A DNA stretch of 64,000 nucleotides from Streptomyces violaceusniger (GCA_005405945.1 BJHW01000001.1:5890001-5954000); one strand, 5' to 3'; shown: positions 47,803 to 57,641, counted from the stretch's first letter. The notes: a model not told the origin generated them from the sequence alone. Made by a program: numbers and translations.

Positions 47803-49428
47803 TCAGTACGCGAAGGTCAGCGGCTTGTCGGCGTCCTCGTCCTCGGCGGAGGACCCGCCGTCCGGACCGCCAGGACCGCCCCGACCGCCCGGACCATCCG
47901 GACCGCTCGAGGGCAGCCGCAGCTTCGGGTCCTTGGCGGGGGGCTTCTCGTCGGTGTCCGGTCCGGCCTTGGCGTACGTGGCCAGCAGCCGCACCTCGAT
48001 CACCGCGAGCACCCCGTACAGCAGCGTGAAGACGCCGAGCGAGATCAGCACCTCGGCCTGGCTGACGCCGGGGGAGACCGCGTCGGCGGTCTTCATCAGT
48101 CCGTAGACCGCCCAGGGCTGTCGGCCCATCTCGGTGAAGATCCAGCCGAAGGAGTTGGCGATCAGCGGAAAGCCCATGGTGAGGATGCCGATCCGCCAGG
48201 ACCAGGTGGACAGCAGCGGGCCCATCTCGCGCTTCTTGGTGAGCATGAGCCGGGGCACCTCGTCCTCGCCGGTGCGGAACGCGGGCGCCAGCCACCGCTT
48301 GCGACGGGTCGTCCACAGCCCGATCAGCCCGGCGACGAACGAGGTCATCCCGAAGCCGATCATCAGCCGGAAGCCCCAGAAGGTCATGAAGATGCTGGGG
48401 ATGTAGTCATCGGGCTGACCGCCGTAGGCGTCGGCCTCCCGCTGGGCGATGTCGTTGATACCGGGGACGGAGTCGGTGAAGTTGCTGTGCGCCAGGAACG
48501 AGAGCACCCCGGGCACCTCGAGCTCGACGCTGTTGTGCCCCTTGCTGACATCGCCGACGGCGAAGACCGAGAAGGGCGCGGGCGCCTGGGTGTCCCACAG
48601 GGCCTCGGCCGCCGCCATCTTCATCGGCTGCTGCTCGAACATCACCTTGCCGAGCTGGTCACCGCTGATCGCCGTGGAGAGTCCCGCGATCACCGCGACC
48701 ACCAGGCCCACCCGCAGCGAGGCCCGCATCGCCCCGATCTGCTTCTTCCGCCGCTCGCCCAGCTCCTCGCCGCGCTCCCGGCGGCGCTTGGCCCGCAGCA
48801 GATGGAAGGAGGAGATCCCGATGATGAAGGCGGCGCCGGTGAGGAAGGCCGCGGTCAGCGTGTGGAAGACCACGACCAGGGTGGTGTTCTGGGTCAGCAC
48901 CGCCCAGATGTCGGTGAGCTGGGCCTTTCCGGTGGCCTCGTCGATGGTGTAGCCGGTCGGGTGCTGCATCCAGGAGTTGGCGGCCAGGATGAAGTACGAG
49001 GAGAGGATCGTGCCGAGCGAGACGATCCAGATGCAGGCGCAGTGGATCTTCTTGGGCAGCTTGTCCCAGCCGAAGATCCACAGACCTATGAAGGTGGACT
49101 CGAAGAAGAAGGCCAGCAGGGCCTCCATCGCGAGCGGGGCGCCGAAGACATCACCGACGAAGCGGGAGTAGTCCGACCAGTTCATACCGAACTGGAACTC
49201 CTGCACGATGCCGGTGACCACACCCATCGCGATGTTGATCAGGAAGAGCTTCCCCCAGAACTTGGTGGCGTGGAAGTACTTCTCCTTGCCCGTGCGGACC
49301 CAGGCGGTCTCCAGACCCGCCGTGATCGCGGCGAGAGAGATCGTCAGCGGCACGAAGAGGAAGTGGTAGACCGTCGTGATGCCGAACTGCCATCGGGCCA
49401 GCGTCTCCGGCGCCAGAGCCAGACTCAC
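47803..49428 (-). CDS. cydA: Cytochrome bd oxidase subunit I
   Basis: A 541-residue heme subunit. Visible features: the N-terminal ARWQFGITTVYHFLFVPLTI with the heme-ligand His, HATKFWGKLF, NPTGY-like QHPTGYTI region, the quinol-binding loop after about residue 250, and GRQPWAVYGLM near the second heme. The C-terminal tail (about 490-541) is Gly/Pro/Asp-rich and disordered. The GTG start follows GGAGAG. First gene of cydA-cydB-cydDC, with a Rex operator 42 bp upstream of the start. Length is normal. Confidence 0.97.
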   Translation of the reverse strand: MSLALAPETLARWQFGITTVYHFLFVPLTISLAAITAGLETAWVRTGKEKYFHATKFWGKLFLINIAMGVVTGIVQEFQFGMNWSDYSRFVGDVFGAPLAMEALLAFFFESTFIGLWIFGWDKLPKKIHCACIWIVSLGTILSSYFILAANSWMQHPTGYTIDEATGKAQLTDIWAVLTQNTTLVVVFHTLTAAFLTGAAFIIGISSFHLLRAKRRRERGEELGERRKKQIGAMRASLRVGLVVAVIAGLSTAISGDQLGKVMFEQQPMKMAAAEALWDTQAPAPFSVFAVGDVSKGHNSVELEVPGVLSFLAHSNFTDSVPGINDIAQREADAYGGQPDDYIPSIFMTFWGFRLMIGFGMTSFVAGLIGLWTTRRKRWLAPAFRTGEDEVPRLMLTKKREMGPLLSTWSWRIGILTMGFPLIANSFGWIFTEMGRQPWAVYGLMKTADAVSPGVSQAEVLISLGVFTLLYGVLAVIEVRLLATYAKAGPDTDEKPPAKDPKLRLPSSGPDGPGGRGGPGGPDGGSSAEDEDADKPLTFAY

Positions 49429-49469
49429 CTGAATCTCTCCTTACGGTCGTGCCTGCCCGCGAGCGAGCT

Positions 49470-49485
49470 TGTGAACGTATTCACA
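49470..49485. promoter_or_regulatory. Rex operator upstream of cydA
   Basis: TGTGAACGTATTCACA is a near-perfect palindrome matching the Streptomyces Rex operator (consensus TGTGAACGCGTTCACA from published work). Rex releases this site when NADH/NAD+ rises under oxygen limitation, turning on cydABCD. A partial repeat, TTCACAAG, lies just beyond (49486-49493). Confidence 0.9.
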
Positions 49486-49631
49486 TTCACAAGCAATGAT
49501 ACGCACACGACGCCGCCCCCTCCCACCGGGGGTGGTAGGGGGCGAATGGGACACGTATGGGTATCCTGCGCACCTTACGGAGGGGCCGATGGGCCCCTTG
49601 CGGGCCCAAAAGGCGGCCATATGCGACGCCA

Positions 49632-50639
49632 TCACCGAACTCCCCGGTTGGGCGGGCGCCCGGGGAGGCCGCGGTCGGCGGGTGCCCGGCCGGCGAACGT
49701 TCGGCGGTAGGCGGAGGGAGATACGCCCAGGATGTGTGCGAGGTGTTCGCGCAGGGACCGGGCAGATCCGAAGCCGGTGGTCGCCGCGATGTGCTCGATG
49801 GTCAGGGTGGTGGTCTCCAGCAGGGCGCGGGCGCGGTCGACGCGTTGCAGGGTGATCCATTGCCCGGGTGTCGTGCCGGTCTCCATGCGGAACCGTCGGT
49901 TGAAGGTGCGCACGCTCATGCCGGCGTGCCGGGCGAGTTCGCAGAGTGTCAGGGGCCGGTGGAGCTGGGTGAGGGCCCACTCGCGTGCGGCGGCGGTGGA
50001 GGCGCCGTCATCGGCGGGGACAAGCGCCCGCACGTACTGGGCCTGGCCACCCTCGCGCCAGGGCGGCACGACGCAGGCGCGGGCCACGTCATTGGCGACG
50101 GACGCGCCGTGATCTCGGCGTACGAGGTGGAGGCACAGGTCGATGCCGGCGGCGACTCCGGCGGAGGTGAGCACGTCGCCGTCGTCGACGAAGAGCACGT
50201 CGCGGTCGAGCCGGACATCGGGGAAGGAGGCGCGGAAGTCCTCAGATTCCCGCCAGTGCGTGGTGGCCGGGCGGCCGTCGAGCAGACCCGCCGCCGCGAG
50301 GGCGAAGGCGGCGGCGCACAAACCGACGACGCGCGTACCCGGGCGCAGGCCGGTGAGCAGGGGCAGCACGTCGGCGGGGACCCCCTCGCGGCCCCGGTCC
50401 CGCATAGCGAGGGTGGGAGCGACGACGACGGTGTCCGCGTCGCGCAGGATCTCGGTGCCGTGCTCGATGGCGATCGAGAAGCCCGCGTCGCTGGTCACGG
50501 GCCGGGCGTCGAGCGAGCACACCCGCACCGCGTACAGCGGAGAGCCGTCCGGGGCGTTGGCCGCGCCCAGGACGCGGGTCGGAATAACCAGCTCGAACGC
50601 GCGAACGCCGTCGAGCGCGAGAACGGCCACTTTGTGCAT
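49632..50639 (-). CDS. GlxA-family AraC-type transcriptional regulator
   Basis: A 335-residue regulator. The N-terminal DJ-1/PfpI domain (about 1-180) has the nucleophile-elbow GLCAAAFALAAAG. The C-terminal AraC double HTH (about 225-320) reads CELARHAGMSVRTFNRRFRM and IEHIAATTGFGSARSLREHL. The start at the ATG 50639 (HKVAVLALDGVRAFEL) is the family start. Divergent from the lipocalin-like gene (116 bp between), its most likely target. A run of Arg/Pro residues at the C-terminus is not part of the fold. Confidence 0.92.
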   Translation of the reverse strand: MHKVAVLALDGVRAFELVIPTRVLGAANAPDGSPLYAVRVCSLDARPVTSDAGFSIAIEHGTEILRDADTVVVAPTLAMRDRGREGVPADVLPLLTGLRPGTRVVGLCAAAFALAAAGLLDGRPATTHWRESEDFRASFPDVRLDRDVLFVDDGDVLTSAGVAAGIDLCLHLVRRDHGASVANDVARACVVPPWREGGQAQYVRALVPADDGASTAAAREWALTQLHRPLTLCELARHAGMSVRTFNRRFRMETGTTPGQWITLQRVDRARALLETTTLTIEHIAATTGFGSARSLREHLAHILGVSPSAYRRTFAGRAPADRGLPGRPPNRGVR

Positions 50640-50755
50640 GACCAGATCCTGCCACAAGGTGGCATTCGTGCCACTGTCGAGGTGAGAAGGGCGAGCAGAG
50701 AATGGTGGTTACGGGCAGAACGTGCCCGTTGTTCCTCCTCGAAAGGCCGCATGTC

Positions 50756-51187
50756 ATGAACTCCGCCATCGCCCAGCACCTCGTCGGTTCCTGGCGGCTC
50801 GTCTCCTACCGGCTCACCGGCTCCGATGCCTCGTACCCGTTGGGAGAGGACGCGCACGGGCTGATCATCTACACCGGCGACGGCCACATGTCCGTTCAGA
50901 TCAGCGCCCCCGGACGGTCTCCGTACACCGACGGCGAAGTACACGGTGGCACCGGCGCCGAGCAGGCCGGGGCGGCACACGGCTACCTCGCTTACGCGGG
51001 CACCTACACCGTCACCGACGACATCGTCGAGCATCACGTCGAGCACAGCCTCTTCCCGAACTGGGAGAACACGGTCCTGCTGCGGCGCGCCACCCTGGAC
51101 GAGAACCACCGGCTCCACCTGGCACTCGTCAAGCCGGTCATCGTCAACGGACAGGAGCGCGGCGGGGTCCTGATCTGGGAACGCTGA
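50756..51187 (+). CDS. Lipocalin-like domain protein
   Basis: A 143-residue beta-barrel protein. Start NSAIAQHLVGSWRLVSYRLT, then GLIIYTGDGHMSVQI and GTYTVTDDIVEHHVEHSLFP, typical of the lipocalin_5 family in soil bacteria. No signal peptide, so cytoplasmic. The ATG at 50756 follows CGAAAGG. Probably regulated by the divergent AraC-type gene. Ligand unknown. A 200-bp gap with no features separates it from the convergent hisC. Confidence 0.85.
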   Translation: MNSAIAQHLVGSWRLVSYRLTGSDASYPLGEDAHGLIIYTGDGHMSVQISAPGRSPYTDGEVHGGTGAEQAGAAHGYLAYAGTYTVTDDIVEHHVEHSLFPNWENTVLLRRATLDENHRLHLALVKPVIVNGQERGGVLIWER

Positions 51188-51402
51188 GTCACCCGGGACG
51201 CCTGGCGCCAGCCCCTGCCAAGTCGGCGAGGAGCCGGTGGAACGACACACAGCCGAGCGATACACGGCATCGGGCCGTGCTTCCAGGCTCAGCCGTTCAC
51301 CGCGCACCCCCCGCACACCCGCTCTCGGGCCTGTCCGGCGCCCTCGGACACGTTGCCGGCTAGGCCTCAAGGCTACTCAGCAAGCCGGTTCAGAACAGGC
51401 AC

Positions 51403-52481
51403 TCAGAGCTCCTTGCGGTACTCCTCCGCCGTCCGCAGGAAGATCTCGTTCGCCTCGCGCTCGCCGATGGTGACCCGCACCCCTCACCCGGGAACGGACG
51501 GATCACCACGCCCGCCGCCTCGCACACCTTTGCGAAGTCGGCCGTGCGCTCCCCCAGCCGCAGCCAGACGAAGTTCGCCTGCGAGTCCGGGACCGTCCAG
51601 CCCTGGGCGGTCAGCGCCTCCCACACCCGGCCCCGCTCGGTGACCAGCGCGTCCACCCGCTCCCGCAGCGCGTCCTCGCTGCGCAGCGAGGCCACCGCCG
51701 CGTCCTGGGCGAGCTGGCTGACGCCGAACGGCACCGCGGTCTTGCGCAGCGCCGCCGCCACCGGCTCATGGGCGATCGCGAAGCCGACCCGCAGCCCGGC
51801 CAGGCCGTACGCCTTGGAGAACGTGCGCAGCACACACACGTTCGGCCGGTCCCGGTAGAGATCGATCCCGTTGGGGACCTGGTCGTCCCGGATGAACTCG
51901 ATGTACGCCTCGTCCAGCACCACCAGCACATCGGACGGCACCCGCTCCAGGAACCGCTCCAGCTGGGCGCGGCGCACCACGGTGCTGGTCGGGTTGTTGG
52001 GGTTACAGACGAAAATCAGCCGGGTGCGGTCGGTGATGGCGTCCGCCATCGCCTCCAGGTCGTGCTCCTCGGCGTCGTTCAGCGGGACCCGCACCGACGT
52101 GGCCCCGGCGATCTGAGTGATGATCGGATATGCCTCGAAGGACCGCCAGGCGTAGATCACCTCATCGCCCGGCCCCGCGGTGGACTGGACCAGCTGCTGG
52201 GCCACGCCGACCGAGCCGGTCCCGGTGGCCAGATGCTCCAGCGGTACGTCGAAGCGGCTCGCCAGCTCGGCGATCAGCGCGGTGCAGGCGAGGTCCGGGT
52301 AGCGGTTGAAGGACGCGGCGGCGTTCGCGGCGGTCTCCAGCACCCCGGCCAGTGGCGGATAGGGGTTCTCGTTGGAGGAGAGCTTGAAGGCCAGGGGGCC
52401 GTCCGCGGCGGCCGGCTTGCCGGGCTTGTACGTCGGAATGCCGTCCAGCGCGGCGCGCAGCTTGGGGCTCTTCTCGGTCAC
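51403..52481 (-). CDS. Histidinol-phosphate aminotransferase (HisC-like)
   Basis: A PLP-dependent class I/II aminotransferase of about 359 residues. Visible: LSSNENPYPPLAGV, the FVCNPNNPTSTVV loop, VVLDEAYIEF, and the PLP lysine in RTFSKAYGLAGLRVGF. Catalyses the transamination step of histidine synthesis, but stands alone away from a his operon, so it may use another substrate. The start is the GTG at 52481 with GAGGAGG upstream. The last 25 residues need one G restored at 51480-51483 to read GEGVRVTIGEREANEIF and end at 51403; as written the frame runs to 51390. Confidence 0.9.
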
Positions 52482-52883
52482 CGACAGTCCTCCTCGACCC
52501 ATCCTGTCCCGGTCCGTGCGCAGCGTTCGCACACGGCAATACTGCACACCTTATGAGGATTCCCCCGTCTCGCGTACCCGCCGGGCGCCGCCGCGTATCC
52601 GCCCCGGCGCCCGCGTACCCACCGGGGGAGCGCCCCGCTTTTTCACGCGCGCCGGTGGCGAGCGCCGTGGCGCGCATCACCCGTGCAGGTGAGTTGAGAC
52701 CTCTTCGAGACATGTATCAATCAGCAGGCGCGGATATGCCAAGGGCGATCAGAGGCCCGGTGGAACCCCAACTGGCTTCACTTCCAAGGGAATTGGGGAA
52801 GGCGCTCATGCAGAAACGTGCCTTCCGAATACCGATGGCGGAATCGCGCAACCCGCCCATCCGCGCCCTACTATCGGCTGGCC
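52482..52883. other. 402-bp divergent promoter region
   Basis: Between hisC-like (minus) and the LacI-type gene (plus). Contains GCGTACCCGCCGGGCGCC and its near repeats (about 52573-52625), and an AT-richer stretch (about 52690-52800), likely with both promoters. A CCCCAA...TTGGGG pair (about 52768-52800) is weakly symmetrical. No gene supported. Confidence 0.5.
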
Positions 52884-53984
52884 ATGACAGCAGCAGGGAA
52901 GCACCAGGTGAGCCGGTCGGCCGGCCGCCGGTTAGGGCGGGCGGGCATCCGGGACGTGGCCGCCGCCGCCGGGGTCTCCATCACGACCGTCTCCGACGCG
53001 CTCAACGGCAAGGGCCGGCTCCCGGAGGCCACTCGCCGCCATGTCCGCGAGGTCGCCGAGCGGCTGGGCTATCGCCCGTCCGCAGCGGCCCGCACCCTCC
53101 GTACCGGCAAGTCCGGCCTCATCGGCCTGACCGTGACCACGTACGGGGATGAACCTTTCACCTTCACCGAGTTCGCCTACTTCGCCGAGATGGCGCGGGC
53201 CGCCACCTCCGCCGCGCTGGCGCGCGGCTACGCCCTCGTCATCCTCCCCGCCACCTCCCGCCACGACGTGTGGTCCAACGTCGCCCTCGACGGCACCGTG
53301 GTGATCGACCCCTCCGACCACGATCCGGTCGTCACCGAGCTCTTGCGCCAGGGCATCCCCGTCGTCAGCGACGGCCGCCCCGCCGGCGCCCTCCCCGTCA
53401 CCGCCTGGGTCGACAACGACCACGAGGCGGCGGTGCTGGGGCTGCTCGACCATCTCGCCGAGGCCGGCGCCCGCCGGATCGGACTGCTCACCGGGACCTC
53501 CACCGACACCTACACCCGGCTGTCCACCACGGCGTACCTGCAGTGGTGCGAACGGGTGGGACAGGATCCGGTCTATGAGGCGTACCCGGCCCACGACCCT
53601 TGTGCCGGTGCCGTCGCCGCCGACCGGCTGCTCGCCCGCCCCGACCGCCCCGACGCGGTCTACGGCCTCTTCGACCCCAACGGCACCGATCTGCTCGCCG
53701 CCGCCCGCCGCTACGGGCTGCGGGTCCCCGACGATCTCCTGCTGGTGTGCTGCAGCGAATCGACCGTCTACCGCACCACCGAGCCGCCCATCACGACCCT
53801 CTCACTCAAACCCCGCCGGATCGGCACGGCGGTCGTCCAGTTGCTCATCGACGCCATCGAGGGCCTTGACCCCGACCAGCCCGTTGAACAGGTCATACCC
53901 ACCGAATTGATGGTGCGGACGTCCTCACAGCGCCGTCCGCCGCGTACGACGGTCAGCGCCCCACGCAGCCGCACTGGGGGCTGA
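52884..53984 (+). CDS. LacI-family transcriptional regulator
   Basis: A 366-residue repressor. HTH at about 20-45 (IRDVAAAAGVSITTVSDALN) with hinge helix PSAAARTLRTG, then a periplasmic-binding-like effector domain (LIGLTVTTYG, DGTVVIDPSDHD, VYGLFDPNGTDLL). The chosen start is the ATG at 52884 (TAAGKHQVSRSAGRR); the frame is open to 52818. Divergent from hisC-like but 400 bp away. A regulator in this genomic position has, as I recall, been linked to antibiotic production in Streptomyces; not shown here. Confidence 0.88.
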   Translation: MTAAGKHQVSRSAGRRLGRAGIRDVAAAAGVSITTVSDALNGKGRLPEATRRHVREVAERLGYRPSAAARTLRTGKSGLIGLTVTTYGDEPFTFTEFAYFAEMARAATSAALARGYALVILPATSRHDVWSNVALDGTVVIDPSDHDPVVTELLRQGIPVVSDGRPAGALPVTAWVDNDHEAAVLGLLDHLAEAGARRIGLLTGTSTDTYTRLSTTAYLQWCERVGQDPVYEAYPAHDPCAGAVAADRLLARPDRPDAVYGLFDPNGTDLLAAARRYGLRVPDDLLLVCCSESTVYRTTEPPITTLSLKPRRIGTAVVQLLIDAIEGLDPDQPVEQVIPTELMVRTSSQRRPPRTTVSAPRSRTGG

Positions 53985-54215
53985 CCTGAGGGCGACTCAA
54001 GGATGATCCGAGGAGGACCTGAGGCCAATGGGCTTCCCCTACCGGGCCAATCCGGGATAAAAGTCCGACGAAGCAGGAGCGAGCAGCGATTGACGGCACC
54101 CTGGTGCGTCACAAGCCCTCACGGTCATTCCTATGATGGGCGGACGACACCGCGGACCGCCGTCGACCAGGCAAGGTCCACAAGGTGGCACGGCGGCGTG
54201 ATGGTGGAGGGGTCG

Positions 54216-55487
54216 ATGACTCAGGGGGCCGGTCTGGAAGCCACGGCAGGGACCACGGCTGCGATCCCTCCTGTGCCCGCGTACGGGGCGCACACCCCGC
54301 CCGGCATGGTCACGCCCGGTGCCGTACCGCCGGGTGTCGTGCCGCCGGGGTCCGCGCCCGTCGCGCCGGGCCCCGCCGCGCCCGTGCGGCCGCCCGCGCC
54401 CGAGGCGCCCGCTCCCGGCGCGCCCGTACCCGTACCCGTACCCGTACCCGGCGCGCCCGCTCCCGGCGTACCGGCGCCCGGGGCGCCCGCGCCGGACACG
54501 CCCACGCCCCTGCCCGCCGAGTACACCCCGACCGAGCGGCTCCCGGTCATGGGCCCGGGGCACACCATCAAGGACACCCCGCTCGTCCCGCCGCAGGACC
54601 GCCCCACCGTAGCGCTCACCCCGGTGCCCGAGCCCGAGGACGGCCCGCTGGCCCAGGACGAGGGCCCCGGCCCGCTGTACGTCGTGGGCGATGTCCACGG
54701 CTACCACGAGGAGCTGCGCGAGGCACTCGCCGCCGAGGGGCTGATCGACGCCAAGGGCAACTGGTCCGCGGGGAACGCCCGGTTGTGGTTCCTCGGCGAC
54801 TTCACCGACCGTGGCCCGGACGGCATCGGCGTCATCGACCTGGTCATGCAGCTCTCCGCCGAGGCCGCCGCCGCGGGCGGCTACTGCAAGGCGCTGATGG
54901 GCAATCACGAGCTGCTGCTGATCGGCGCCAAGCGGTTCGGCGACACGCCGGTCAACTCCGGTGCCGGAACCGCCTCCTTCCAGGCGGCCTGGCTGCTCAA
55001 CGGCGGCCAGCGCAGCGACATGGAGCGACTCGAGGACCACCACCTCCAGTGGATGTCCCGGCTGGACGCGATGGCGGAGGAGGACGGCCATCTGCTGGTC
55101 CATTCCGACACCACCGCCTATCTGGAGTACGGCGACTCCATCGAGGCCGTCAACGACACCGTCACCGAGACGCTGCAGCGCAGCGACGCCGACGAGTGCT
55201 GGGACCTGTTCCGCAAATTCACCAAGCGATTCGCCTTCCGCGACGAGGACGCCGGGCCCACGGCGGCCCGCGAATTGCTGGACACCTACGGCGGGGAGCG
55301 CATCGTCCACGGCCACAGCCCCATCCCGTATCTGCTCGGCGAGGTCGGATCCGAGGACGGCGAGGACGGCGGCGCACCCGCGGTCGAGGGCCCGCATGTC
55401 TACGCGGACAATCTCGCGGTGGCCATGGACGGCGGCATCACGATGGCCGGAAAACTGCTGGTCGTTCAACTTCCCCTGGCGAACTGA
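54216..55487 (+). CDS. Metallophosphoesterase (PPP-family Ser/Thr phosphatase-like)
   Basis: A protein of about 423 residues. The N-terminal 140 residues are Pro/Ala/Gly/Val-rich and repetitive (PVPVPVPVPGAPAPG), probably disordered. The catalytic domain has the metal motifs GDVHGY, GDFTDRGPDG and GNHELL, then LLVHSD and a late HGHSP, as in diadenosine tetraphosphatase or PP1-like enzymes. Start choice between ATG 54201 and ATG 54216; the latter has GGAGGGG close upstream. It is followed by a double-tier hairpin. Substrate unknown. Confidence 0.85.
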   Translation: MTQGAGLEATAGTTAAIPPVPAYGAHTPPGMVTPGAVPPGVVPPGSAPVAPGPAAPVRPPAPEAPAPGAPVPVPVPVPGAPAPGVPAPGAPAPDTPTPLPAEYTPTERLPVMGPGHTIKDTPLVPPQDRPTVALTPVPEPEDGPLAQDEGPGPLYVVGDVHGYHEELREALAAEGLIDAKGNWSAGNARLWFLGDFTDRGPDGIGVIDLVMQLSAEAAAAGGYCKALMGNHELLLIGAKRFGDTPVNSGAGTASFQAAWLLNGGQRSDMERLEDHHLQWMSRLDAMAEEDGHLLVHSDTTAYLEYGDSIEAVNDTVTETLQRSDADECWDLFRKFTKRFAFRDEDAGPTAARELLDTYGGERIVHGHSPIPYLLGEVGSEDGEDGGAPAVEGPHVYADNLAVAMDGGITMAGKLLVVQLPLAN

Positions 55488-55526
55488 GATTCAGCGGACG
55501 CTGTCCGGGGCAGATAGAGGGTTTCA

Positions 55527-55571
55527 CCGGCGCGGGAGCAATTCGGGAAACTTGCTGTCACCCCGCGCCGG
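55527..55571. terminator. Two-tier hairpin after the phosphoesterase gene
   Basis: An outer 10-bp stem (CCGGCGCGGG with CCCGCGCCGG) stacks on an inner 5-bp stem (AGCAA with TTGCT) with a 10-nt loop. It lies 40 bp after the stop and about 105 bp before the next start, so it may be a terminator or a leader structure. Confidence 0.55.
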
Positions 55572-55677
55572 ATCGGCTCTACCATCGGCTTATCCGTCGC
55601 AGGCTCTCCTCCGTTTCCGCCCGACTGCCCGGCGAAAGCCGGCCGTCACGGCCCTACGGAGCATCGGGGGATGCACC

Positions 55678-56525
55678 ATGAAAAGCGCTCCGCACCTGCT
55701 GACCGAGGACCGCCCGGAGTTCGAGCGGGTTCTCGACGAGGCACTGCGCACCGCGGACCGTCGCCCGGACCTCAGAGGTCTCGGGCAGCGGCTCACTGCC
55801 GAGCAGCTGCGCACGATGGCGCTCGGGGCATCGGCCGCCATAGCGGCATGCGCGGCCGACGAGTACCAGACCTACCGCGAGACTCGCGCCAAACTGCGCG
55901 AGCCCGCGCCGCTCTTCCCGCTCGCCGGGGACATGGGCCGGCGCGAGCAGCCGGACGGCACGGTGGGGCTCGCCGGCGCGGTGCAGGACGCCGCGGGGGC
56001 GGGGCTCGTGGCCATGCTCGCGGTGCTGGCCCCGGTGCTCGCCGGCGCCGCCGCGATCATCTTCCTCATCGTCGGCTACGTCCTCAACGTCCTGGACCCG
56101 GCCCCGTCCATCGCCCGGCCGATGGTCACCGCGGGCTGGTTCTTCGCCGCGCTGACCGCCGCGGGCATTCTGATCGCCGCCGTAGGACTGCTCCTGACCG
56201 CGCTGCGCAACGGCTCCAGCGCGATCCGCGGCGAGGCGCGCAGCGAGCGGCTGGAGGAGGTGGACCGCGCCAGAGAGGTCTGGCGCGAGGCCCTGCTGGA
56301 GCGCGGCATCCTGCCGTTCCTCCGCGAGGCCCTGGCCAACCCCTCGGCCCCGTCACCCGCCGCGTACGTCCCGACCAACCCCGAGGCGGTCAGCCGCACC
56401 CCGCACCTCGGCTACAGCCGCCCCGGCTTCAGCACCGACGGCGAAGGCCCCAAGGCCCGCCCCGCTACAGCAGCCCGGACTACACCAGCCCCGACTACGG
56501 CGGACCGGAGCACCAGCCGGATTAG
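55678..56525 (+). CDS. Hypothetical membrane protein
   Basis: A protein of about 283 residues. N-terminal 75 soluble residues (LTEDRPEFERVLDEALRTA) then two long transmembrane hairpins (about 105-140 and 148-178), and a cytoplasmic charged C-terminus with ERLEEVDRAREVWREALLER, a probable coiled coil. The Pro/Ser/Tyr-rich end needs one C restored in the run at 56460-56463 to read RYSSPDYTSPDYGG and stop at 56525. As written the frame ends at 56550. I cannot assign a family. The ATG at 55678 is preceded by GGGGGATG. Confidence 0.75.
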
Positions 56526-56644
56526 CGCTGGCGTGCGGTTTGTCCCCTGATTGATCAATTACCCACCGATCGAGCGAACTTCCGCCTATTCGGGGGAATT
56601 GATGGACGGTGATGTTTAGCGTCCGTTGGTGGAGGTGATGCGCG

Positions 56645-57518
56645 ATGCGCAAACACAACACACCGCCGGGCCCGGCCGCCCGGCACGACGCCATGGACGT
56701 CAACGACTTCGTCTACGCGGCCACGGGAGCCCGAGTCCGAAGGTTGACCCTGCCCAACGGAGAGCACTGGTTCCCCCGCTGCCGATGTGTGCCGGGAGCT
56801 CGGCTACACCACGACGCGAAAGGCTCTGCTCGACCATGTGCCGGAGGAGCGGCGAGAGTCTCTCGAGACTGTGACTTCCAGTCACAGTCTCAGCATTCCC
56901 GCAGGTAGGGAATGGCGCCGAGACTTGCAGCTCGTCGATCTCGAAGGACTTATCCTCCTGGTGAACGGCTGCACCAAGCCCGCGTGCCTGCCCTTCAAAC
57001 AGTGGGTGTCCAGGGTGATCGCCACCGTCCAGCGCGAGGGCTCTTACGCGCTGGAGGTCTCCGAGGTCTCCCGCCCCACTCCACCGAGCGAGCTCATGGA
57101 CGCGATCGTCCGACTGGAGATGCGGACCGAACGCTTCCATACGGAGGTACTGGATTCCCTGCACCGGTCCGAGCAGGCCTGGTCACAGATCCTCGACGCT
57201 CTGGGCTGCCGACCGGGTGCGGAGCCCGAGGCGGACAAGCGGGAGCTGAGGCACAAGACGGAGGATCTGTTCGCACAGTGGAAGGCCCGGCTGAGCATCA
57301 CCGAGGACGTGTGGGCGGTGGCCGTCTACATCCTTCCCACGCTGGCGGAAGCCGGCCGGATCGGCTACTCGCTGGAGACGCTCGCGGACAAGACGGGGCT
57401 CACCCGGCAGCGGGTGCACGACTGTCTGCGGTTTCTCCAGAAGCACCGCTGCATCTGTCAGAACGGGCTGACGGACAGCGGGAACCCGATTTACGTGGCT
57501 GAGCTCCCGCCCGCGTAG
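56645..57518 (+). pseudogene. BRO-N (phage antirepressor-type) domain protein, frameshifted
   Basis: The ATG at 56645 follows a strong GGAGGTGAT and opens an N-terminal BRO-N domain (VRRLTLPNGEHWFP). The frame breaks at a five-C run (56773-56777). Removing one C joins it to the frame from 56787, giving WFPAADVCRELGYTTTRKAL and then LQLVDLEGLILLVNGCTKP. The rest (about 140 residues) contains a helical part and a C-terminal winged-helix-like segment (LADKTGLTRQRVHDCLRFLQ). About 290 residues repaired. BRO-N proteins are usually phage or virus regulators; here it lies between core genes. Unlike the other shifts, this is an insertion. Confidence 0.78.
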
Positions 57519-57526
57519 CGACACGC

Positions 57527-57571
57527 GGCGGGTCCGAAGTCGCAAATCGAAGTTGCGGCTTCGGACCCGCC
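57527..57571. terminator. Strong terminator between convergent genes
   Basis: A 19-bp stem (one G-U pair) beginning GGCGGGTCCGAAG and ending CTTCGGACCCGCC, with a 7-nt loop, between the BRO-N gene and thiC. Confidence 0.9.
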
Positions 57572-57641
57572 CTGCAACATACCGCCTGATGCGGCCACTC
57601 TGCCGGGCGTCACCCGTGATTTCGGCCTACGCGTCCACGCC

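Noticed and set aside
49632..53984. Biosynthetic gene cluster (AraC, lipocalin, aminotransferase, LacI)
   Set aside because: No synthase, tailoring enzyme set or exporter accompanies them; each gene is in its own transcription unit.
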